The notes: a model not told the origin generated them from the sequence alone. A DNA stretch of 28,148 nt from Nitrosopumilaceae archaeon (GCA_020027255.1 JAHRAP010000073.1:1-28148); one strand, 5' to 3'. Numbered from the stretch's first letter, positions 8,310-16,802 are shown. Translations and numbers: made by a program.

Positions 8310-8659
8310 TGACATAACTTCCATTCATCAATTTTAAATACAGCTCACTACTCGTTTTTCAATGATTGATTTTTGTTCGAAGTGGTTTGTTATCAATATA
8401 ACCAATCATATTTGTATTCTAGTTGTGTATCATTATGAATTTCAGTAGATGCTTGTTATATATTATATAATAATATAATTATAGTTCAACATAAAACTAG
8501 AAATTAGTAACATCATTTTATATTAACTAAAATTATTAATTATTTAGATGTATTCTATATGTAACGCAATAACTGAATTGTAGCTCGATGGTTTATCCAC
8601 ATAAAAATAATTTTAATTTAATTTTTTTGCTTGTGAATTAATAATTAAATATCGACAAA
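8310..8659. other. Gene-free convergent spacer, AT-rich
   Basis: 350 bases between the converging ends of the thermosome gene and guaA. I found no coding frame, no tRNA and no convincing C/D-box RNA on either strand. It holds T-runs just after the thermosome stop (8355-8359 and 8370-8374), which may serve as archaeal terminators. It also holds a perfect 12-base palindrome TATTATATAATA at 8461-8472 and an A-run at 8603-8607 that would be a T-run for guaA transcripts. Confidence 0.6.
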
Positions 8660-10180
8660 TCACTGCGGTTCAATTGTTGCTGGCGGTTTACTAGATATTA
8701 CATATGATACCCACACAACTCCATCTACTTCATTAGTTATTCTGTTGCTTATTGTTTCTAATACAGCATGTGGTAATCTGGTCCAATCTGCGGTCATTGC
8801 ATCTATAGAATTAACAACTCGTATCATAACAATATTTCCAACTTTACGTTTATCCCCTGTAACTCCTGTAGCATGATCATCTCCAACTGCAGCATATGCT
8901 TGCCAAACTTCATCATAGATTTTTGATTTGGTTAGCTCTTCTTCTACTATTTTACTTGCAAATCTTACTATTTTTAATTTTTTTGGTGTTACTTCACCAA
9001 TTATTCTAACAGCTAGTCCTGGACCTGGAAATGGATGTCTATTAATAACTTCATCTGGAATATTTAATATTGCAGCAATTTTTCTGACATCATCTTTGTA
9101 TAGATCTCTTATTGGCTCCAAAATTTTTAATGTCATCCAATTTGGTATACCGCCAACATTGTGATGTGTTTTTATTATTGATGAAGGTCCATATGAAACA
9201 CCACTTTCTATAGCATCTGGATACAAAGTTCCTTGTGCAAGCCATTTCAAATTATTGTTTAGCTTGGCATATTCCGAAAAAATTTTAATGAATTCTTCAC
9301 CGATAATCGTCCTCTTTTTTTCTGAATCTGATATTCTTTTTAATCTACTTAAAAATCGTTTCTGTGCATTGATGGTAATTATTTTTATTCCCATCTTGGC
9401 AAATATCTCTTGCACTACTTTTACTTCGTCTATTCTTAGCAAACCATTGTCTATAAAAACACATTTCAATCTGACTCCGATTGATTTATGAATTAACAAT
9501 GCAGTTACTGTAGAATCTATACCTCCACTAACTCCACACATCACTTCGTCTTTTATCGCAGAAATTTTTTTTGTTGCATCATCGATAAAATTTTTCATGC
9601 TCCATTCTTTTTTAGCATTACAAATTTTTAAAACAAAATTTTGTAAAATTTGAATTCCATTTTCTGTATGGATGACTTCTGGATGAAATTGTATTCCGTA
9701 AATAAACTTCGTTGTATTTTCTATCGCTGCTGCATGTGATTTATTTGTACTTGCGATTATTTTAAAACCGTCTGGTATTTTTACTGCTTCGTCACCATGA
9801 CTCATCCAAGCCTTCGTATTCTCTCCTACATCATCCAACAAATTTGAATTATTTTTTATTGTAAGTGTTGCAGATCCATATTCTTTATTTGCATTTTTTA
9901 CAATACCTCCAAAATTACTAACTATTAATTGATGTCCGTAGCAAATACCCAAAATGGGTATTCCTATCTTAAAAATATATTTTGTTGGAATTGGGTGATT
10001 ATTGGTATATATGCTAGATGGACTTCCTGACAAGATAATTCCTTTTGGATTCATTTTTTTTAATTTTGTGAATGATATATTATATGGAACAAGTTCAGCA
10101 TATACTGAAAAGCTCCTTATCCGTCTGCATATGAGATGACTATATTGAGATCCAAAATCTAATACTATGATTTTATCCAT
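8660..10180 (-). CDS. guaA: GMP synthase, glutamine-hydrolysing, fused two-domain form
   Basis: A 506-residue enzyme that converts XMP to GMP with ATP and glutamine. The N-terminal class I glutaminase has nucleophile C80 in GICYGHQ and H166/E168 in QFHPEV. The ATP-pyrophosphatase domain has its P-loop SGGIDS at 218-223. The C-terminal dimerisation domain contains RHPFPGPGLAVR and ends in the usual KPPATIEP. Many euryarchaea split these domains into two proteins; here they are fused as in bacteria and eukaryotes. It is the last gene of the minus-strand set mptE, unknown 182-residue protein, guaA, with a 6-base gap before it. guaB lies nearby on the plus strand, so both IMP-to-GMP steps are in this neighbourhood. 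Confidence 0.96.
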   Translation of the reverse strand: MDKIIVLDFGSQYSHLICRRIRSFSVYAELVPYNISFTKLKKMNPKGIILSGSPSSIYTNNHPIPTKYIFKIGIPILGICYGHQLIVSNFGGIVKNANKEYGSATLTIKNNSNLLDDVGENTKAWMSHGDEAVKIPDGFKIIASTNKSHAAAIENTTKFIYGIQFHPEVIHTENGIQILQNFVLKICNAKKEWSMKNFIDDATKKISAIKDEVMCGVSGGIDSTVTALLIHKSIGVRLKCVFIDNGLLRIDEVKVVQEIFAKMGIKIITINAQKRFLSRLKRISDSEKKRTIIGEEFIKIFSEYAKLNNNLKWLAQGTLYPDAIESGVSYGPSSIIKTHHNVGGIPNWMTLKILEPIRDLYKDDVRKIAAILNIPDEVINRHPFPGPGLAVRIIGEVTPKKLKIVRFASKIVEEELTKSKIYDEVWQAYAAVGDDHATGVTGDKRKVGNIVMIRVVNSIDAMTADWTRLPHAVLETISNRITNEVDGVVWVSYVISSKPPATIEPQ

Positions 10181-10186
10181 GACACA

Positions 10187-10735
10187 TCAATTAGAGTTTT
10201 CTAACATTCGAGATAACGACCAAGTTATGGTATTCACAATTTCATTCACTCTTTCTTTTCTACGATAATTTGTTATTGTTATATTTCTTAATGTTGATTT
10301 GTCATCAACTATATTGCAATTGATCATTTTATTTTCATCACTTACGCCATCTTTAATATCTGTTTTTTTCATTCCTGCAATTATTCGATTTATAAAAAAT
10401 GATTTAAACGGTGGTACATTAACATCCAAACTCACATTTTTTTCTAATACGATAGAAATTTTGTCAGAGGTAATGTGTGCATTTGCGATCAACATTCCAT
10501 TCTTATTGCTATTTATTTGTATTGAATAATTAGAGAATGAAGATAGTTTTTCAGATTTATTGGTATGATCCACTAACGAAGATGCTTTTATAAAACTTCC
10601 CTCTTTGATAATCATATCGATTATTTCCAAATTTTTCTCTAGTAATTTATTCTCATTCATATTTTTTTCTAATTTGCTAGCTAATGTATGTTTTAGTTTA
10701 AACAAATCTTTTATTTGTTCTTCTGTAAAATGCAT
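10187..10735 (-). CDS. Uncharacterised 182-residue protein between mptE and guaA
   Basis: I do not recognise this family. It lies 23 bases after mptE and 6 bases before guaA on the same strand, so it is very probably co-transcribed and real. The N-terminal third (about 1-50) is charged, with heptad-like leucine and isoleucine spacing (KLKHTLASKLEKNMNENKLL), suggesting a coiled coil. The middle (about 70-125) alternates hydrophobic and polar residues like a beta-rich domain. The C-terminal part is basic (NYRRKERVNEI) and ends in a helix. There is no signal peptide, membrane segment or cysteine pair. Nucleic acid or protein binding is possible, but nothing in the sequence proves a function. Confidence 0.75.
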   Translation of the reverse strand: MHFTEEQIKDLFKLKHTLASKLEKNMNENKLLEKNLEIIDMIIKEGSFIKASSLVDHTNKSEKLSSFSNYSIQINSNKNGMLIANAHITSDKISIVLEKNVSLDVNVPPFKSFFINRIIAGMKKTDIKDGVSDENKMINCNIVDDKSTLRNITITNYRRKERVNEIVNTITWSLSRMLENSN

Positions 10736-10758
10736 GATCTTATAATATCATATACATA

Positions 10759-11502
10759 TTAAAACTCTGATCTAATTACATTTTTAACATCATTATAATT
10801 TATTTTTATAAACCCTGCCATCATTTTTGATGTAGTATAAAATTTTATTTTCGTTTGCATAGCCAACCACTCTAAAAGAGATTCTGCCATCTTCATTTTT
10901 TTAATTTTTAATAGTTTGTTTGGTATTATTTTTTTGGAATATTTTCCTATAACGTCGCCAAAATCCATTCCAAACAAAATTACTTTGCTAGCATTAAAAT
11001 ATGATGCTAGAAACACACACCTATCGCCATCTGTGAATCCGCCAAAGTTATAGATATTGCCGAACGGTTTTGTTTCTGTTGTTCCTATGCAATTTTTGAT
11101 CCCCAAAACTAATTTCAATTTATTATAATTATCACCATGTGCATGAACTATAACCATAGTTTTATCTTTGATATTATTTATGTAATTATCGCATCCATCA
11201 AGATCTGTAACAATTATATCTGGTTCTATGTTATTTTCAATTAAAGCAGATGTGGCTCCGTCAGCTACAATTTTAGTTACGTGTTGAAATTCCTTTAAAA
11301 TATTTATGGATAATGAAATAGACGGTCCTGCGCCTATGATAAATACTATTTGGTTTTCAATTAACGATTTTAATTTTTTGATAGGCGGATCTGATTTTAG
11401 TAACGAATTTAGTAACTTTGCTGATTTCATATCATCTTTTACATTATAATTAAACTCTCTTATAATTTCATCATATTTCTTTTTCCATCCTGAAATGCTC
11501 AT
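10759..11502 (-). CDS. mptE: 6-hydroxymethyl-7,8-dihydropterin pyrophosphokinase, archaeal MptE type
   Basis: A 247-residue protein of the DUF115/MptE family, the archaeal replacement for bacterial FolK. It transfers pyrophosphate from ATP to 6-hydroxymethyl-dihydropterin, preparing it for a dihydropteroate synthase-type enzyme. Visible motifs are GAGPS (57-61), ADGAT (80-84) and DIIVTDLDG (95-103), followed by HAHGDN and GGFTDGDR in the second half, all typical of the family. The DHPS-family gene that would use its product starts 24 bases away on the opposite strand, which supports the role. It leads the mptE, unknown, guaA transcript. A TATA-like CATATAATAA sits about 23 bases before its ATG. 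Confidence 0.88.
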   Translation of the reverse strand: MSISGWKKKYDEIIREFNYNVKDDMKSAKLLNSLLKSDPPIKKLKSLIENQIVFIIGAGPSISLSINILKEFQHVTKIVADGATSALIENNIEPDIIVTDLDGCDNYINNIKDKTMVIVHAHGDNYNKLKLVLGIKNCIGTTETKPFGNIYNFGGFTDGDRCVFLASYFNASKVILFGMDFGDVIGKYSKKIIPNKLLKIKKMKMAESLLEWLAMQTKIKFYTTSKMMAGFIKINYNDVKNVIRSEF

Positions 11503-11526
11503 ATTGTATTATTGATCTATTATTAT

Positions 11527-12378
11527 ATGAACAAACTGTCTTCGATACATTTTGGAGGCTCCAACCCTGTTCGAATAATGGGAATTTTGAATCTAAGTCC
11601 AGAATCATTTCATAAAAAATCAATTAAAACAACAAAGAACGACATAATCGAAGCTGTTCATTCTATGGAATACGAAGGTGCAGATTTTATTGATATCGGA
11701 GGAATGTCTACAGCTCCATATATTCAATCAAACATATCTGCGAAAATAGAAGCAAAGCGTATTACCAACGCAATTAAAATAGTGCAACAAGTTTCTAACA
11801 TTCCGATTTCTGTAGATACATGTACATCATATGTGGCTAAACAAGCGTTAGATCTTGGTGTAGATATCATTAACGACATATCTGGATTAAAATATGATAT
11901 AAACATGATTAATGTGATAAGTAATTACGAAGTATTTGTAGTATTAACAGCTTTCAGTAAAACCATAATTGCTGGAAACTACTTAACACAAACAACAAAA
12001 CTATTAAAACAAAGTTTGGATCTAGCTCGATCCATCAACATACCAAAAGAAAAAATCATACTAGATCCAGGAATAGGATTTTTTCGAAACAGCGGAGTGG
12101 GCAAATTATTTACAAGAATAGATTCCTGTTGGTTATCCAGAGATCTCTCCATAATCAGGAATTTAAAATATATTAAATTAAATCATCCCATGCTGATTTC
12201 AGTATCTAATAAATCATTTATAGGAAAACTTCTTCATAAAACAAAATCTGAAGATAGATTATTCGGTTCTATAGCTGCAGAAGCGATCTCAGTATACAAT
12301 GGTGCTGATATAGTTCGAACTCATAATGTATTAGAAACAAAAGACGCGATCATGATTGCTGAAAAATTAATTAAATAA
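11527..12378 (+). CDS. folP: Dihydropteroate synthase-family enzyme
   Basis: About 283 residues from the ATG at 11527; a TTG at 11512 in the same frame would add five residues but is less likely. The protein has the DHPS TIM-barrel order: IMGILNLSPESF near the N-terminus, GADFIDIGGMSTAP, PISVDTCTS, IINDISG, ILDPGIGF, VSNKSFIG and a closing VRTHNV. Asn, Asp, Lys and Arg-His positions that bind the pterin pyrophosphate are kept. The loop that normally reads GGESTRPG is GGMSTAP here, so the conserved glutamate and arginine are missing. DHPS joins an aryl amine, normally p-aminobenzoate, to the pterin made by MptE, which is encoded divergently 24 bases away. The aryl substrate of this version may differ. 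Folate versus methanopterin-type use cannot be settled from the sequence. Confidence 0.82.
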   Translation: MNKLSSIHFGGSNPVRIMGILNLSPESFHKKSIKTTKNDIIEAVHSMEYEGADFIDIGGMSTAPYIQSNISAKIEAKRITNAIKIVQQVSNIPISVDTCTSYVAKQALDLGVDIINDISGLKYDINMINVISNYEVFVVLTAFSKTIIAGNYLTQTTKLLKQSLDLARSINIPKEKIILDPGIGFFRNSGVGKLFTRIDSCWLSRDLSIIRNLKYIKLNHPMLISVSNKSFIGKLLHKTKSEDRLFGSIAAEAISVYNGADIVRTHNVLETKDAIMIAEKLIK

Positions 12379-12420
12379 TAAAAGCTTATAATGTTTTTGG
12401 CCTAATTTTATTTGATTTAA

Positions 12421-13857
12421 TTGAATTTTAAAGAAGGACTTACATTCGATGATGTTTTATTAGTCCCTAAATTTTCTAATATTGCTAGCAGATCTCAAAC
12501 AAATTTACAAACCAAACTATCTAGAAATATTTCATTGAGCATTCCACTGATCAGTGCGAATATGGATACTGTTACAGAATCTGATATGGCTGTAGCTATG
12601 GCTCGTAATGGTGGAATTGGAATAATCCATAGATTTCTTACAATCGAAGAAGAAACTAACGAAGTTTTAAAAGTAAAAAGATCTGGCAGTGTAATGATTG
12701 AAACACCTTATCTCATTAATCAAAACAAAACTATATTTTATGCATCTAACTACATGAATGCTAAAAAAGTTTCTGGACTGTTAGTAATAAATGATAATTC
12801 GAATATGGTTGGTATATTAACAAGACGTGATTTATTGTTTGAATCTTCTAATACTGATAGATTAGTCAAAGATGTCATGACTACAGATATTATTACCGCT
12901 AAACCTGGAATAAATTTAATTGATGCCAAAGAACTTCTACGTAAACATAGAGTAGAAAAACTACCATTGATTGACGACAATGGTTGTATTACTGGGCTTA
13001 TCACCAGTAAAGATATTTCTAACATGGAGAAATACCCTAACTCTTCTAAAGACAAAAAAGGAAGGCCGCTTGTTGGAGCTGCGATTGGAGTAAAAGGAGA
13101 TTTCCTTGAAAGAGCAGAATCATTAATAAATGCTGAAGTGGACGTATTGGTTGTAGATATAGCTCATGGTCATAGTGCTAATGCCATAGACGCTATCAAA
13201 AATATCAAAAAAGCTTTCCCGAATTCTGAGTTGATAGCTGGTAATGTAGCAACAGCTACAGGTACAGAAGATCTGATCAAATCTGGAGTAGATGCTGTTA
13301 AAGTAGGAGTAGGATCTGGTTCTATATGTATAACCAGAATAGTTACAGGATCCGGAATTCCTCAATTAACCGCTGTTCTAGAGTGTGCATCTGTGGGTCA
13401 AAAATATGATATTCCAATTATATCTGATGGTGGAACTAGAAATTCTGCTGATATAATCAAAGCTCTTGCAGCAGGTTCATCTACAGTTATGATAGGAAGC
13501 ATGTTTGCTGGTACTGATGAAAGTCCAGGTTCATTCATAACCAAAAACTCCAAGAAGTTTAAAATATATCGTGGTATGGCGTCGTTTTATGCATCATTAG
13601 GAAGGAAGTCTAAAGAAATAGGCACAATTTCTATCGAAGATGATCTTAATGATTATGTAGCTGAAGGAGTAGAAGCCATGGTTCCATATAAAGGAAATAT
13701 TTCTGATTTGCTAATCCAACTAACCGGAGGAGTTCGTTCTGGTTTAAGTTATTGTGGGGCTCAAAATATACTACAAATGCAACATAAATCTGAATTCATA
13801 ACTATATCAAATGCCGGTTTCAAAGAAAGTCAACCTCATGATGTTTCTTTGATGTAG
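12421..13857 (+). CDS. guaB: Inosine-5'-monophosphate dehydrogenase
   Basis: A 478-residue IMPDH that oxidises IMP to XMP with NAD. It begins with the family N-terminus (GLTFDDVLLVP), carries a CBS pair at about 95-205, and has the nucleophile C303 in GSGSICITR, preceded by VDIAHGH and GNVAT. The IMP-binding SDGG, GSMFAG and YRGMAS motifs follow. The catalytic flap is unusual: the stretch after YRGMAS reads FYASLGRKSKEIG, and I see no Arg-Tyr pair like the bacterial DRYF motif. The CBS domains and nearby guaA favour IMPDH over GMP reductase. The start is TTG, which gives the expected N-terminus; a TTATAATG box lies about 32 bases upstream. It follows folP by 42 bases. Confidence 0.92.
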   Translation: MNFKEGLTFDDVLLVPKFSNIASRSQTNLQTKLSRNISLSIPLISANMDTVTESDMAVAMARNGGIGIIHRFLTIEEETNEVLKVKRSGSVMIETPYLINQNKTIFYASNYMNAKKVSGLLVINDNSNMVGILTRRDLLFESSNTDRLVKDVMTTDIITAKPGINLIDAKELLRKHRVEKLPLIDDNGCITGLITSKDISNMEKYPNSSKDKKGRPLVGAAIGVKGDFLERAESLINAEVDVLVVDIAHGHSANAIDAIKNIKKAFPNSELIAGNVATATGTEDLIKSGVDAVKVGVGSGSICITRIVTGSGIPQLTAVLECASVGQKYDIPIISDGGTRNSADIIKALAAGSSTVMIGSMFAGTDESPGSFITKNSKKFKIYRGMASFYASLGRKSKEIGTISIEDDLNDYVAEGVEAMVPYKGNISDLLIQLTGGVRSGLSYCGAQNILQMQHKSEFITISNAGFKESQPHDVSLM

Positions 13858-13891
13858 TTAGTTTTTTATGAACCTTGAAAATATTTAATTT

Positions 13892-14353
13892 ATGTTAACA
13901 AAAAGAACCGTCATCGGAATAACATTTGGTATTGTAATTTCGACAATTGGGTTATATGCATTGATATCTTCTTTGGGAATACAAACAGCAGAAATCCACG
14001 AAACTATTCAAATTGCTGATTATCTCTCATATCAATTTGATTCTCCAGCTGGAGTTTATGAAACAATATATGTGAAGGGAAATCTTTTTCATGTGGACAT
14101 TACATCACTAACTGAAACAAACATCAACCAAGACTTCAATGATGAATTGAAATTGGATTGGTTTACTGGTAGTGAAGGTGTAAATGTAATATCTATAAAA
14201 AATATAGGTAATTCAGAACTGGAAGTACATGGAACTTTGAAATTCTCAACTGATCCTATGCTATATACGTATCATATACTTGTCATCACGGCAGGAATTG
14301 TGATTATTGGATTTAGTGCAAGTTTTAGCATTAGACGACAAAAATTACGTTAA
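13892..14353 (+). CDS. Uncharacterised protein with two membrane helices
   Basis: A 153-residue protein I do not recognise as a named family. A hydrophobic helix near residues 7-29 and another near 124-145 bracket a loop of about 95 residues that is rich in Thr, Asp and Glu and looks beta-stranded. By the positive-inside rule, with basic ends (MLTKR and RRQKLR), both termini are probably cytoplasmic and the loop extracytoplasmic. It follows guaB by 34 bases, across a T-run at 13862-13867 that may be a terminator or part of its own promoter. Its last 9 bases overlap the 3' end of pheA on the opposite strand. Confidence 0.75.
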   Translation: MLTKRTVIGITFGIVISTIGLYALISSLGIQTAEIHETIQIADYLSYQFDSPAGVYETIYVKGNLFHVDITSLTETNINQDFNDELKLDWFTGSEGVNVISIKNIGNSELEVHGTLKFSTDPMLYTYHILVITAGIVIIGFSASFSIRRQKLR

Positions 14354-15160
14354 TCTAGCTGCCGGATAAGATCCTATGATTTTAAGAAATGTAGTGTATT
14401 TCAGAATATCATTAATAATTTTTTGTATTCCTAGACTATCTACATGTCCTTCAAAATCTACATAAAAATTATATTCTCCAACATTTTGTTTTTTGGGTCT
14501 AGATTCAATTTTAGTTAAATTTATGCTTTTGTCATGAAATCTCTTGATTACTTCATACAATAAACCTGGCTTATGGATCGTAGAAAAAATTATAGATGTT
14601 TTGTCATCATCTGTTTTATGTGAATGTGATTTAGCCAATATCAAAAATCTTGTATAATTATTTGGTTGATCTGATATGCCATATTTAATAACTGGTAAAT
14701 TAAATATCTGCGCTGCCATTGCGCTAGCTATGCATCCTACATTGTCTTTATTCATCTTTTTAATTAATTTCACACTTCCGGCAGTATCATATGTAGGGAT
14801 AGATCTTAAATTATATTTTTGAATAAATTGTTTACATTGACCTAAAGCTTGTGGATGAGAATATATTGTGTCTATTTTATTGATTTTGCTTAAACCTATT
14901 AAACAATGTTTAATATGATGATAAATCTCGCCTACTGCATTTAGATTTGTATTGTACAATAAATCATAGCTTTCTCCTACTCCTCCTTCTATTGAATTTT
15001 CTATTGGTATAATCGAATAATCTGTTTTAACATCGTCAGTTGATTTTAATGCATCTGAAAATGTTTTGAACGCAATTGTTTTTATACGTACTTTAAAGTA
15101 ACATAACGCTGCAGATTCACTATATGCTCCATGTTCGCCTTGAAATGAAACACTTAACAT
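14345..15160 (-). CDS. pheA: Prephenate dehydratase with ACT domain
   Basis: A 271-residue enzyme that turns prephenate into phenylpyruvate in phenylalanine synthesis. The dehydratase domain occupies about 1-180, with FQGEHGAYSE at the start, PIENS (52-56), SHPQAL (101-106) and the active-site threonine in NYTRF (168-172). A C-terminal ACT domain (about 188-265) carries GLLYE and the ESRP motif at 219-222, which in this family binds phenylalanine for feedback inhibition. There is no chorismate mutase domain. It starts one base after the csl4 stop, so the two are co-transcribed. Confidence 0.95.
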   Translation of the reverse strand: MLSVSFQGEHGAYSESAALCYFKVRIKTIAFKTFSDALKSTDDVKTDYSIIPIENSIEGGVGESYDLLYNTNLNAVGEIYHHIKHCLIGLSKINKIDTIYSHPQALGQCKQFIQKYNLRSIPTYDTAGSVKLIKKMNKDNVGCIASAMAAQIFNLPVIKYGISDQPNNYTRFLILAKSHSHKTDDDKTSIIFSTIHKPGLLYEVIKRFHDKSINLTKIESRPKKQNVGEYNFYVDFEGHVDSLGIQKIINDILKYTTFLKIIGSYPAARLT

Positions 15161-15161
15161 A

Positions 15162-15707
15162 TTAATTTAATTTTATAAAATTCATATTGCCAAAATTTCG
15201 CGATAGTTTTCTTTCATCGAGCCACGTGCAATTAATGCATTTTATTCCATCTCTAATTGTAATTACTTCTCCGCCACATTTTTTGCATTTAGTAAATAGC
15301 ACTCCCATCTCATGGTCGTTCATACTTGTGTGTATAGTGCCATTTTTGTAACCTATAGTTTTTAATTCAACTATATCATCTACTATAGCTATAGTTTTTT
15401 TATGCATTCCACGTGTGGAACAAACACATTCTATCTTTGAAGAAATATGTTTGTTGTTTACATATTCAATTGAAACTATGATCATTGATGATATCATTGA
15501 AACTACAACTCCAATTATGGTATCATCCATTTTTGGTAAATCTATGTTAGATGCACTTCTTACTTCAAGAGTATGTTCTTTTTTATTGATATTGATTGTG
15601 CCAATAGCTGTGGATCTTATCATGCCATTCTCATCGTCGAATGTATTATCATTGTGTTCGTATTCTTCTATGCATGACAATTTATCTCCAGGACATACTA
15701 TATTCAT
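15162..15707 (-). CDS. csl4: Exosome RNA-binding subunit Csl4
   Basis: A 181-residue cap subunit of the archaeal exosome, which degrades and tails RNA in the cytoplasm. Domain order is typical: an N-terminal beta domain opening with VCPGDKLSCIEEYE, a central S1-like RNA-binding domain (about 58-135), and a C-terminal zinc ribbon with C141, C144, C157 and C160. The ribbon is the part that contacts DnaG in other archaea. A TATA-like GATTATAAT lies about 28 bases before the ATG. It heads a two-gene transcript with pheA. Confidence 0.92.
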   Translation of the reverse strand: MNIVCPGDKLSCIEEYEHNDNTFDDENGMIRSTAIGTININKKEHTLEVRSASNIDLPKMDDTIIGVVVSMISSMIIVSIEYVNNKHISSKIECVCSTRGMHKKTIAIVDDIVELKTIGYKNGTIHTSMNDHEMGVLFTKCKKCGGEVITIRDGIKCINCTWLDERKLSRNFGNMNFIKLN

Positions 15708-15769
15708 TATTTTTAATTATAATGATTAAAGATTATAATCGTTTATGTTCTCAATTTTATAAAATATGT

Positions 15770-16765
15770 TTATAGCCAATGTGGTAATTGCAAATATTCA
15801 TCAATATTCTGATTTGACAATATTTTTAATAAGGCGTGGCCTTGTGGTGTAGATAAAACAGGTTTATCAAAATGATTATCCATAGAAATTCTCGGGCAGG
15901 CGACCTGAATAAAAGCATCTACATCATAAATATTTTTTAATCTCTCGTTAGTTATATTTGTTAAAGCGAACAGCTGAACCGATTTGCCTTTTTTTTCTAA
16001 TTCCCTCTTAAATTTTAACGCTGTGTTTTTTGAAATCTGTCCATCTTTTAAACCTATTATTATACCAAAATTCATAACCATTGATGCTTTATACACAGCT
16101 AAAATAGCTTTTTTCTGAATTTTTTTAGCTTCTTCTGTTATCTCTGTTATCTCGTTAAAGTAAGGATCAAGTACATATGTAGGTTTACCAGTGGATAATG
16201 CAATTCCTATTGCATGAAAATTACTCTGTCCTAAAAACACATTTACATTAACCTGATTTTTAATTTCAGTGTTTGGATAAAATTCACAACCAAAAACTTG
16301 TCCATCATTAAGCTGCCCTTTCCCGCTGCCGATTTTTACTACAATCCCATTATCATTAAAAATTTTTTTGACAGTATTAAGTTGATGTAAGTGTTGACTA
16401 TTTGTTGATAATGACACTGTTTTGTTTTTTAATAATTTGATGCATTTTGTGGCCACTTCATCAAATGTGATATCATCAAAAGCATTAATCATCATTACAT
16501 TCTTGTATGGTTCATCAGTGTTAATCGTATGCCCTATATTGAATAACAAATCAGCTGATAAAATTTTTGCACTGGTAGTATTTAAATCGCAAGATCCCCA
16601 TGTAGTATCCATAATTATGTATGTTGGAATATCAAATTTATCCATAATATGTTTAGCCAAAATCTGCATTTTATGTATTAGTCCATCTGGTGCATTAAGT
16701 GCAATGGATGCTGGATTATATTTTTTTATAGTATCGAAGATTTTATCTTCGTCTATAACTATCAT
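15770..16765 (-). CDS. dph2: 2-(3-amino-3-carboxypropyl)histidine synthase (diphthamide step 1)
   Basis: A 331-residue radical-type iron-sulfur enzyme that transfers the 3-amino-3-carboxypropyl group of S-adenosylmethionine to a histidine of elongation factor 2. The three cluster cysteines are C59 in TTWGSCD, C160 in VFGCEF and C290 in VACPRISMD, in the spacing of archaeal Dph2 (P. horikoshii uses C59, C163 and C287). The frame stays open 44 codons further upstream, but that stretch is hydrophobic and unlike Dph2 and crosses the tiaS promoter and start. The ATG at 16765 gives the normal N-terminus and has a TTTAAATTA box 26 bases upstream. It is divergent from tiaS. Confidence 0.93.
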   Translation of the reverse strand: MIVIDEDKIFDTIKKYNPASIALNAPDGLIHKMQILAKHIMDKFDIPTYIIMDTTWGSCDLNTTSAKILSADLLFNIGHTINTDEPYKNVMMINAFDDITFDEVATKCIKLLKNKTVSLSTNSQHLHQLNTVKKIFNDNGIVVKIGSGKGQLNDGQVFGCEFYPNTEIKNQVNVNVFLGQSNFHAIGIALSTGKPTYVLDPYFNEITEITEEAKKIQKKAILAVYKASMVMNFGIIIGLKDGQISKNTALKFKRELEKKGKSVQLFALTNITNERLKNIYDVDAFIQVACPRISMDNHFDKPVLSTPQGHALLKILSNQNIDEYLQLPHWL

Positions 16766-16786
16766 CACTAAATAAATTATTAATTT

Positions 16787-16795
16787 TAATTTAAA
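16787..16795 (-). promoter_or_regulatory. Putative TATA box for dph2
   Basis: Minus strand TTTAAATTA centred 26 bases before the dph2 ATG at 16765, identical in sequence and nearly in spacing to the box before rpl44e. It supports the shorter dph2 start. Confidence 0.55.
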
Positions 16796-16802
16796 CTGTT
16801 TG

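Noticed and set aside
8304..8312. C/D-box small RNA starting at the ATGATGA-like sequence over the thermosome stop
   Set aside because: No D-box (CTGA) occurs within about 100 bases downstream; the nearest is near 8573, far too distant.
11512..11526. TTG start five codons upstream for the DHPS gene
   Set aside because: It adds a tyrosine-rich stub and crowds the mptE promoter; the ATG at 11527 gives a normal start. It cannot be fully excluded.
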